From positions 1-49,504 of the forward strand of contig JBLNBZ010000061.1 in assembly GCA_050260355.1 (NCBI GenBank): a stretch of 49,504 nt of DNA, given 5' to 3'. The translations under genes and the position numbers were made by a program. Origin of the DNA: CADEFX01 sp050260355. GTDB taxonomy: Bacteria; Pseudomonadota; Alphaproteobacteria; Rhizobiales; Hyphomicrobiaceae. The stretch's first letter is position 1; each line of letters starts with the position of its first letter. Below, piece after piece: positions 42,854-49,504 of this stretch. The notes below the pieces were generated by a model. It searched no databases. It was given only the letters and a program-made list of their open reading frames with translations, and was not told the DNA's origin.

Positions 42854-43009
42854 GGAGAGAACTCCGGGCAATTGGCTCGTGCAGCACTGTAGCGTTGTGA
42901 AGCGTAACCCCATCGGGGATTTACGCTGATTGTTAACGCGGCGGCGCGGCATCCACCCAATGCCCCGGAATCCGGTCGCCCCTCGGGGCAGCAACTGCAG
43001 GAGCCTCCT

Positions 43010-43954
43010 TCAGCCGGCCCCGCCGCGCTGGAGCCGTGAGCCGATCGGGAGCGAGAAGCCGCGCAGGAACTCCTCAGCCGGCACCGGGCGCCTGCCAGCC
43101 CGCTGCACCGTGAGGAGCCGGACGGCACCCTGTCCGCAGGCAACCGTCAAGGCGCTGTCGAGCACGACCCCCGGGTCGCCCGCGCCCTCTGCCAGGGTCG
43201 AACGCAGCACCTTGATGCGCTCGCGCCCGCCAGCCGGACCCGCCGCGAACCAGGCGCCCGGAAACGGCGACAATCCGCGTATCAGGTTGTGCACGTCTTT
43301 GGCCGGCCGCGTGAAGTCGATCTGGGCTTCAGACTTGTCGATCTTGGGCGCGTAGGTGATTCCCTGTGCCGGTTGAGGCACGCAATCGAGGCTGTCCCGC
43401 TCTAGCGCCGCCAGAGCACGCACGACCAGCCCCGCGCCCGCCAGCGACATCTGATCGTGCAGCTCGCCGGCAGTCATGTCGGGTCCAATATCGATGCGCT
43501 CGGCGAGGCAGATCGGGCCGGTATCGAGGCCCTCGTCCATGCGCATCACCATTGCCGCCGTCTCAGTGTCCCCCGCCATGATGGCGCGCTGGATCGGGGC
43601 AGCGCCACGCCATCGGGGAAGCGCGGACCCGTGCAAGTTGAAGCAGCCGCAGCGCGGGGCTGACAGGACCGCCGTGGGTAGGATCAGGCCGTAAGCCACC
43701 ACGACGGCGACATCCGCCTGGTGAGCGCGGACGGCCGCCTGTGTCTCCGCCGACTTGAGGCTTGTGGGCGACAGCACAGGTACGCCAAGGCTCTCGGCGA
43801 AGACCTGCACAGGAGACTTTCGCGCCTCCATGCCGCGACCGGCCGGACGCGCGGGTTGCGTGTAGACCGCCGCAATCTCGTGGCCGGCGCCCGCGATCTC
43901 CGACAGCGTCGGCACCGCAAACTGGGGCGTGCCCATGAAAATGACGCGAAGCAT
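43010..43954 (-). CDS. fmt: Methionyl-tRNA formyltransferase
   Basis: Fmt adds a formyl group from 10-formyl-THF to Met-tRNAi. The 314 residues match the family. The catalytic Asn-His pair is in CFNLHGSALPRWRGAAPIQR, and the catalytic Asp is in VMRMDEGLDTGPICL. The C-terminal OB-like part ends RVPAEEFLRGF-like (VPAEEFLRGFSLPIG). It follows def by 28 bases, the common def-fmt operon, whose products first formylate and later deformylate the initiator methionine. ATG start at 43954. Confidence 0.96.
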   Translation of the reverse strand: MLRVIFMGTPQFAVPTLSEIAGAGHEIAAVYTQPARPAGRGMEARKSPVQVFAESLGVPVLSPTSLKSAETQAAVRAHQADVAVVVAYGLILPTAVLSAPRCGCFNLHGSALPRWRGAAPIQRAIMAGDTETAAMVMRMDEGLDTGPICLAERIDIGPDMTAGELHDQMSLAGAGLVVRALAALERDSLDCVPQPAQGITYAPKIDKSEAQIDFTRPAKDVHNLIRGLSPFPGAWFAAGPAGGRERIKVLRSTLAEGAGDPGVVLDSALTVACGQGAVRLLTVQRAGRRPVPAEEFLRGFSLPIGSRLQRGGAG

Positions 43955-43982
43955 GATAGCGCTGCCGCCTGGCTGCGCAGCT

Positions 43983-44501
43983 TCAGGCCGCCGGCGCGGC
44001 CTTCGACTGCTTGCGGAACTTGCGGATGATGATGTCGCGCTTCAGGCGCGAGAGGAAATCGATGATGAGCTTGCCGTTCAGGTGATCGATTTCGTGCTGG
44101 ACTGCAGTTGCGAGCAAGCCCTTCGCGACAAGCTCCTTCTGCTGGCCGTCGCGATCGAGGTAGCGCACCGTCACCTCGGACGGCCGGTCGATCTCGATGC
44201 GGACATCCGGGATCGAGAGGCACCCCTCCTCGTGGGTACGCAGCTCGGAGCCCGCATGCACGATCTGCGGATTGACCATGACAATTGGATGCTCCTCCTC
44301 GTCGCCCTCGGCTGCATCGAGCACGATCAGCCGCAACGGCACGCCGACCTGGACGGCCGCGAGCCCAACACCAGGAGCCGCGTACATGGTCTCCAGCATG
44401 TCGTCCATCAACCGACGCAGGTCGTCGTCGACGCGCTCGACCGGCGCCGATGGCTTGCGTAGGAGGGGATCCGGCAGCGTGATGATCGGGAGTTTCGCCA
44501 T
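43983..44501 (-). CDS. def: Peptide deformylase
   Basis: Removes the formyl group from nascent proteins. At 172 residues it has all three signature motifs: GVGLAAVQVG, EEGCLSIP and QHEIDHLNG, whose Cys and two His bind the metal and whose Glu is catalytic. The ATG at 44501 begins MAKLPIITLPDPLLRKPSAP, the normal N terminus; the open frame reaching to 45236 is a shadow of the opposite gene. The leader contains a short hairpin (GGCTGG/CCAGCC, 44527-44545). It is the first gene of the def-fmt block. Confidence 0.96.
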   Translation of the reverse strand: MAKLPIITLPDPLLRKPSAPVERVDDDLRRLMDDMLETMYAAPGVGLAAVQVGVPLRLIVLDAAEGDEEEHPIVMVNPQIVHAGSELRTHEEGCLSIPDVRIEIDRPSEVTVRYLDRDGQQKELVAKGLLATAVQHEIDHLNGKLIIDFLSRLKRDIIIRKFRKQSKAAPAA

Positions 44502-44675
44502 GGCGCTGAAATAGGCAACGTGACTTGGCTGGTCAATCGCCAGCCGGATCGCTGATAAGGGGCGACCGTGCCGAATTCGGCCACGCCCAGGACAACTTAC
44601 TTCGCATTGCGATTGCCATATATCTGGGCTAACGGCAATGGGTAGGTTCGCTGACACCGGATGAGGTGCTGCCAG

Positions 44676-45947
44676 GTGGCCGATCGTTTCATACTGGGCT
44701 GGGAGGAATGGCTCTCCCTGCCGGATCTCGGGCTCCCGGCGATCAAGACCAAGGTCGACACCGGGGCCAAGACCTCGGCACTGCACGCCTTCACAATAGA
44801 AGCCTTCGGCCCACCTTCGCGTCCGATGGTGCGGTTCGGCGTGCATCCGATTCCTGGTCGCGATGACGTCGAGGTGTTCTGCACGGCCCCGGTGATCGAC
44901 CGGCGTGAAGTCACGAGCTCGAACGGCGAGCGCGAGCTCCGGTATGTCATCGAGACGCGAGTCAAAATGGCCGACCGGGAGTGGCCGATCGAGGTCACGC
45001 TGACCAACCGCGAAACCATGTCCTACCGCATGCTGCTTGGCCGCCAAGCCATCGCCGACGATATGTTCGTCGACCCGACATCCTCGTTCCGGCAGCCTCG
45101 CCTCGGCTACAAGGTGTACGGACCACGCGGGCGCAACAACGAGGAACGGCGGTCCCTCCGGATCGCCTTGCTCACGCGCCGGCCCGAGAGCCCGAGCAAC
45201 CGGCGCCTCATCCGTGCCATAGAAGGGCGCGGCCACACGCCCATCACGATCGACCGCACCCGTGTCTCCTTGTTCGTCGACACCATGCAGCCGGCGATCT
45301 TCGTCGACGGGCAGTCGCTGGAGGCTATCGACGCAGTCATCGTCAGGGCCGGCAGGCCGACATCGAGCTTCTCGGCGGCGATCCTGCGGCAGCTCGAGAT
45401 GCTCGGCGCGCTAGCGCTCAACCCTGCCGACGCTCTGGCGCGTGCGGTCGACCAGCTTGCACTGCGCCAGCGGCTCGCCCGCAGCGGTGTGCCGGTGCCC
45501 GAAGCCGCCGTCAGCCATGCAGCCAGCAAGCAGCACGGCGGCGGCCCGGAAGGCCTCATCCTTGCCGATAACCTGGGTTTATCGGGCTTCGGCCCGCTCC
45601 TGAGGTTTGCGGTCGTGGGCGGTCGGGCGATCGCGGCCATGGAGCAGGACATCGCCTCGCGCGACAGCCTGGAGGCGGAAGCACCACGATGGCAGCCGCA
45701 CCGTGGTGCAGCGGCCGATCCCGCGCAGCGCCTTGCCGAGCAGGCGGCACGTGCCCTCGAGCTAGGGATCGCTAGCGTCGATATCATTGTCACGCGACAG
45801 GGCCCCATCGTCACCGATGTTTCGACAAGCATCGCGATCGCTCTTTTCGAGCGCATCACCGGGGCAGCCGTCGCCGCGGCTATCGTGGTGGAGATCGAGC
45901 AAGCGGCGAAGTCGCCCGGCCGTCGTGCAGCTCAGGCGTCGCGTTAG
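44676..45947 (+). CDS. RimB-like protease fused to a degenerate RimK-like ATP-grasp domain
   Basis: A 423-residue two-domain protein. Residues about 3-145 resemble retropepsin-like zinc protease/RimB proteins (LPAIKTKVDTGAKTSALHAF, with the Asp-Thr-Gly active-site triad, and TLTNRETMSYRMLLGRQAI). From about 160 it resembles RimK-type ATP-grasp ligases (IALLTRRPESPSNRRLIRA, LLRFAVVGGRAIAAM). The ATP-binding Lys-containing strand after the pre-grasp region seems missing, and the final metal-binding E-x-N is read as VTDVSTS, so the ligase half is probably inactive. RimB/RimK homologues edit the glutamate tail of ribosomal protein S6. The GTG at 44676 has GAGG 9 bases upstream. Confidence 0.8.
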   Translation: MADRFILGWEEWLSLPDLGLPAIKTKVDTGAKTSALHAFTIEAFGPPSRPMVRFGVHPIPGRDDVEVFCTAPVIDRREVTSSNGERELRYVIETRVKMADREWPIEVTLTNRETMSYRMLLGRQAIADDMFVDPTSSFRQPRLGYKVYGPRGRNNEERRSLRIALLTRRPESPSNRRLIRAIEGRGHTPITIDRTRVSLFVDTMQPAIFVDGQSLEAIDAVIVRAGRPTSSFSAAILRQLEMLGALALNPADALARAVDQLALRQRLARSGVPVPEAAVSHAASKQHGGGPEGLILADNLGLSGFGPLLRFAVVGGRAIAAMEQDIASRDSLEAEAPRWQPHRGAAADPAQRLAEQAARALELGIASVDIIVTRQGPIVTDVSTSIAIALFERITGAAVAAAIVVEIEQAAKSPGRRAAQASR

Positions 45948-45989
45948 GCGCTGCAAGGGCACTCTCCAGAGCGCGCCGTCACCAAGCAA

Positions 45990-48011
45990 TCAATGCAGCG
46001 TTCGGGGCGCTATTGGCCAGGTGTCGGTCCGCACCAGAAGTATATCCGGGGCTTCGGGCTGGTAGCCCTCCACCGTGCGCATAAGAACGGCCTCGATCAA
46101 ATCGGCACGGCCCGACCGCATCGCCTCCTCGAGGGCCGCCAGCTCGATGTCGAGCTTGGCCTTCTCCAGGTATGGCTCGTCGTTGCGTCGTATGCCGGGG
46201 TGCTCTGTCCCCGCGGTCCGTTCATCGATGCGCAGCTCTTCGAACAGTTTCTCCCCTGGTCGCAGCCCCACGTATTCGATGGGGATGTCGCCGTTTGGGT
46301 TGTCCGCGTCGAGCACCTCGCGGCCCATCAGCTTGATCATCGTGCGCGCGAGCGTCTCGATCTTCACCGGCTCACCCATATCGAGCACGAACACTTCCCC
46401 GCCCTTCGCCATGGCGCTGGCCTGTATGACCAGAGCGGCGGCCTCGGGGATCGACATGAAGTAGCGCATGACGTCGCGGTGGGTGACCGTCACGGGCCTG
46501 CCGGCCTCGATCTGCTTGCGGAACCGCCGTACAACCGACCCGGAGCTGTCCAGCACGTTGCCGAAACGCACCATGGTGAAGATCGTATCGACGCTGGCAT
46601 CTGCGGCGTAAGCCTGAAACACCAGCTCCGACAATCGCTTGCTCGCTCCCATGACACTCGTCGGCCGTACCGCCTTGTCGGTGGAGACGAGGGTTACGCG
46701 CTCCACGCCAAGATCCGTTGCGACTTCCGCCAGAGCGAGCGTACCGAACGTGTTGTTGCGTAATCCCGCAACCGGATTGCTCTCGACGATCGGCACATGC
46801 TTGTAGGCAGCGGCGTGGTAGATGGTCTGCACCCCATTGCTCTCGATCGTCCGCCTGAGCAGCGCCTTGTCGAGCACGGAGCCGAGAATAGAAACGACCT
46901 CGGAGCCGCCGATGTTTTTGACCGACAGCTTGTCCGGCTGCCTCGCCGCGTCGGCGATCTCGGTCTCGATATCGTAGAGGGCCGCCTCGGAAAGCTCGAA
47001 CAGGACGAGCCGCTTCGGCGATTGATGCAGGATCTGACGCGTCAGCTCCGAGCCGATCGAGCCGCCAGCTCCCGTGACCATCACGCACTTTCCGCGAATG
47101 GCTCGGGCGAGCAGATCGGCATCGGGGGGAACGGGCTCCCGGCCAAGCAAATCATGCACGTCGATCGGCCGCAGATCGGTCACCGATATTCGGTCCGACG
47201 CAATGTCGGCTATCGACGGGATCGTTTTCACGCGGACCGGAAGCGCGGACAGCCTCTCGATGATCGCGCGTCGCTTGGTCCGCAGACGCGCAGGCAACGC
47301 CAGCAGCACGTCTTTGACCCCGTCGCGCTCGATGAGCCGCTGAAGCTTCTCCTCCCGGTAGACCTTCAACCCGCCGATGCGCTGGCCGATGCGCCGCGGA
47401 CTATCATCGATGAAGCCTACGGGCTCATAGTCCCCCACCTGGCGCAGAGCTTCCAGCAACTGCACGCCGGTATCCTCTGCACCGTAGATGACCACGGGAC
47501 GCTTTTCTCGCGGCGGGCCGGGCATGGGCCCGGAGACAACCTCGATGAGCCAGGCAGCGGCTCGTCGGCTCGTGCGAACGAAGACGCCCGCGATCAATGC
47601 GTACATCACCACGACCGACCGGGGAACGACGAGCCCGGGATCGCCGGTGCCGACAACCAATAGAATCGCCAGGGCGAGAGCGAGAGCGGACAGCGTCAGC
47701 GCGCCGTAGAGGCGCGTGTAGTCCCTCGGCCGGGCGAACCGCGTGGAGGTTCGATACACCCCGAGCGCATGGAAGCAGGCGACGCCCATGACCGGCGCCG
47801 CGATCATGACTAGCGCAACGCGTCCATTATCAGGCCAATACGCCCGTCCCCACCGCAGGCTGAAAGCGAGCCAAATCGCAGTGGAAAGGAGAATAAAATC
47901 GCTCACCGTGATCAGCGCGCGACGAGGGATGCGCGGCAGATCAATAAGCCACGAGAAGGCTTCGGCAAGTCGATTGAGCAGTATTTGACGAGTCGTCAGA
48001 ATGTTCCCCAC
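45990..48011 (-). CDS. Nucleoside-diphosphate-sugar dehydratase (CapD/WbpM type)
   Basis: A 673-residue membrane enzyme. Four hydrophobic spans fill roughly residues 35-150, followed by a Rossmann domain (VIYGAEDTGVQLLEALRQ). The catalytic SDR domain starts with MVTGAGGSIGSELTRQIL near residue 311 and has the S-M-K type triad in VSTDKAVRPTSVMGASKR. By homology to WbpM it is a UDP-GlcNAc 4,6-dehydratase that starts routes to 6-deoxy-HexNAc sugars used to prime surface glycans. It lies 13 kb from the main locus, between recR and the RimB-like gene. GTG at 48011, with GGGG upstream. Confidence 0.92.
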   Translation of the reverse strand: MGNILTTRQILLNRLAEAFSWLIDLPRIPRRALITVSDFILLSTAIWLAFSLRWGRAYWPDNGRVALVMIAAPVMGVACFHALGVYRTSTRFARPRDYTRLYGALTLSALALALAILLVVGTGDPGLVVPRSVVVMYALIAGVFVRTSRRAAAWLIEVVSGPMPGPPREKRPVVIYGAEDTGVQLLEALRQVGDYEPVGFIDDSPRRIGQRIGGLKVYREEKLQRLIERDGVKDVLLALPARLRTKRRAIIERLSALPVRVKTIPSIADIASDRISVTDLRPIDVHDLLGREPVPPDADLLARAIRGKCVMVTGAGGSIGSELTRQILHQSPKRLVLFELSEAALYDIETEIADAARQPDKLSVKNIGGSEVVSILGSVLDKALLRRTIESNGVQTIYHAAAYKHVPIVESNPVAGLRNNTFGTLALAEVATDLGVERVTLVSTDKAVRPTSVMGASKRLSELVFQAYAADASVDTIFTMVRFGNVLDSSGSVVRRFRKQIEAGRPVTVTHRDVMRYFMSIPEAAALVIQASAMAKGGEVFVLDMGEPVKIETLARTMIKLMGREVLDADNPNGDIPIEYVGLRPGEKLFEELRIDERTAGTEHPGIRRNDEPYLEKAKLDIELAALEEAMRSGRADLIEAVLMRTVEGYQPEAPDILLVRTDTWPIAPRTLH

Positions 48012-48103
48012 GCCGCAGACCCCGCTGCAACGTTAGTAGCGCGGCTCCGGCGCGGCTTCAACTGCGCGAACCCGATCAGTCAACATTGGCGCCAGCCCAG
48101 CCC

Positions 48104-48709
48104 CTAGAATGGCCTGCGCGCACGAATGGCGGCAGCAAGCGTGCCTTCGTCGAGGTAGTCGAGCTCGCCGCCGACCGGAACGCCCTGCTGAAGCGCAGAG
48201 ACTTTGACAAGGCTGGGAGCTAGCTGCTCGCTCAAGTAGTGCGCCGTCGACTGGCCTTCCACGGTGGCGTTGAGGGCCAACAAGACCTCTTTGACAGCGG
48301 GCTGGCGGGCGCGCTCGAGGAGCCCCTGGATGTTCAGGCGATCGGGGCCAATGCCATCGAGCGGAGACAGATGGCCGCCCAGAACATGGTACACTGCGTT
48401 GATTACGCCGGCGCGCTCGAGCGCCCAAAGGTCGCCCACTTCCTCCACCACCACGATGAGCGAGCGGTCCCGACGCTCGTCGCGACAAATGGTGCAAGGC
48501 GACATCGTGTCGATGTTGCCACATACAGAGCATGTGACGATGCTCTGCACCGCATTGCTCAGTGCCTCCGAAAGCGGGATGAGCAGATCCGTGCGCCGCT
48601 TGATGAGACTAAGCGCCGCCTTTCTCGCCGATCGCGGCCCAAGCCCCGGCAGCCGCGCCAGAAGCTGAATGACGCGCTCGATCTCAGGGCCGATCGTCTG
48701 CTTGGTCAT
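48104..48709 (-). CDS. recR: Recombination protein RecR
   Basis: RecR works with RecO (and RecF) to load RecA at gaps. The 201 residues fit the family. It has the helix-hairpin-helix LLARLPGLGPRSARKAALSL, the four-Cys zinc site CSVCGNIDTMSPCTIC, and the Toprim domain (IVVVEEVGDLWALERAG and YHVLGGHLSPLDGIGPDRL). The ATG at 48709 is chosen because it starts at MTKQTIGPEIERV, the usual N terminus; the 35-residue extension upstream is Arg/Cys-rich noise. The usual upstream partners ybaB and dnaX are not on this side; a divergent gene starts 220 bases away. Confidence 0.95.
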   Translation of the reverse strand: MTKQTIGPEIERVIQLLARLPGLGPRSARKAALSLIKRRTDLLIPLSEALSNAVQSIVTCSVCGNIDTMSPCTICRDERRDRSLIVVVEEVGDLWALERAGVINAVYHVLGGHLSPLDGIGPDRLNIQGLLERARQPAVKEVLLALNATVEGQSTAHYLSEQLAPSLVKVSALQQGVPVGGELDYLDEGTLAAAIRARRPF

Positions 48710-48929
48710 CCGCTGCCTCGAGTAACTCGTCCATGTCGCGTTGTCGGGCCCAGGGCGATCCCGACACGCGTCGCATCGCTCTGAAACGAGCCTTGCGCAA
48801 GCATGAGTTGGCAAGATTTTCCACAGCGTCGGGCAAATCGGCGCGCGCGAGCTAATGTTGTCGTCGTTTGGCCACAGCTTGGGCTATTCTGTTTCACAGG
48901 GGGTGCATCGTTCCCTGCATAACGGTACG

Positions 48930-49504
48930 ATGCTCTTGCGGTTGCGTGGGTTCAAGACTGTGTTTTGGCGACGCTTTGGGCTTTGCGTGGGCTTGCCGCT
49001 TGTGCTCAGTGGAGCTCTGATCGCTTTTCCTATTGCGTTGCCCCCGACGCCGACCGTTTTCGTCTCGGAGCTGCTCGGCGTATCCAAAGCATTGGCAGGC
49101 AGGAACTCCGGGCCACGGTGGGGAGGGGGCGGGTTCAGGGATCCGCGGCCGTCATACCAGGATCAGTCGTCCGACAGGCCCGGCAAGACGACGTCATCGT
49201 CCCAGCAAGGCTCTTCAAAATCACAAGATAATTCGTCCAAGAACGCGGCCGACGACGATCGCGACGATCCACCCGCAGCTAGCGCCTCGCCTGCCAAGTC
49301 GAGCCCGACCGCGAAAGCCGACGTTGACGACGACGATGACGATTCAAAAAACACCTCCGGCGCTAAGCAACAACGGGGGAGCAAGCCCCAGCGAGCGGAG
49401 TCCTCATCAGATGCCCCCGAGACGCTGGTTGAGCTCTTTGGCCGGATGATGCGCCAAGGGCAAGTGCCTTCCTCATCGCCACCTCAAGCACCCGGCGGCG
49501 GCTC
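48930..49504 (+). CDS. Membrane-anchored low-complexity protein (3' end outside window)
   Basis: An open frame of 191 codons with no stop before the window edge. It starts with a basic tail and one hydrophobic segment (LCVGLPLVLSGALIAFPIAL) that can be a signal peptide or anchor. It then has a Gly/Arg patch, a long disordered stretch rich in Ser, Asp, Lys and Gln, an acidic block (ADVDDDDDDSK), and a helix-like LVELFGRMMRQGQVP before a Pro/Ser end. No enzyme motif is visible, though the missing C terminus could hold one. The composition fits an envelope linker protein. The ATG at 48930 is an assumption; no strong ribosome-binding site precedes it. Confidence 0.65.
   Translation, partial: MLLRLRGFKTVFWRRFGLCVGLPLVLSGALIAFPIALPPTPTVFVSELLGVSKALAGRNSGPRWGGGGFRDPRPSYQDQSSDRPGKTTSSSQQGSSKSQDNSSKNAADDDRDDPPAASASPAKSSPTAKADVDDDDDDSKNTSGAKQQRGSKPQRAESSSDAPETLVELFGRMMRQGQVPSSSPPQAPGGG

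Noticed and set aside
1..49504. CRISPR arrays, prophage, rRNA genes
   Set aside because: No regularly spaced repeats, phage structural genes or rRNA sequence were seen on either strand.

Overview
The window is a GC-rich chromosomal segment that most resembles an alphaproteobacterium of the order Hyphomicrobiales (Rhizobiales). The reasons are a DUF2948-type gene just downstream of murA, a def-fmt-truA block with recR nearby, and many GTG/TTG starts. The order is inferred from gene order and protein character; no species is assigned.

Layout. 1-3.0 kb (minus strand): start of a DUF2948 gene, an EamA permease, murA and a small basic protein. 3.0-13.8 kb (minus): a UDP-glucuronate 4-epimerase-type SDR, then a tightly packed run in which most neighbours overlap by 1-4 bases: GT-C-like membrane protein, flippase-like membrane protein, deacetylase-like protein, FrhB-like iron-sulfur protein, polysaccharide pyruvyl transferase, methyltransferase and GT2, behind a Tat-exported PhoD-like phosphatase. 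14.0-15.5 kb: a scar with a decayed IS3-family element, tRNA-Phe, a large imperfect inverted repeat and a frameshifted coding fragment. 15.5-26.9 kb (minus): two N-acetyl sugar amidotransferases, two related GT4 enzymes (one fused to a membrane domain), HisF/HisH homologues, a sulfotransferase, a Wzt/Wzm-type ABC exporter and a winged-helix regulator. 27.4-32.8 kb (plus, divergent): WbpA-type dehydrogenase, a WbpB-WbpD fusion, a WbpE-type aminotransferase and a GT4.

Together 3-33 kb reads as a surface polysaccharide locus. WbpA, WbpB/WbpD and WbpE homologues would turn UDP-GlcNAc into UDP-2,3-diacetamido-2,3-dideoxy-glucuronate. The amidotransferases, fed ammonia by HisH/HisF, could convert an acetamido group into an acetamidino group. 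Glycosyltransferases assemble the chain, pyruvyl, methyl and sulfate groups may decorate it, and Wzm/Wzt would export it. No WbpI-type 2-epimerase, Wzx or Wzy is visible, so the uronic acid may stay in the gluco form. A CapD/WbpM-type dehydratase lies apart at 46-48 kb.

33-39.3 kb holds ordinary or accessory metabolism: GlpD, an M20 peptidase, an alpha/beta hydrolase, a HAD hydrolase and an SDR. 39.4-49.5 kb holds folE, a frameshifted fumarase-superfamily lyase, truA, a small secreted protein, fmt, def, a RimB-like/degenerate RimK-like fusion, capD/wbpM, recR, and at the right edge an open frame for a membrane-anchored, Asp/Ser-rich protein that runs off the window.
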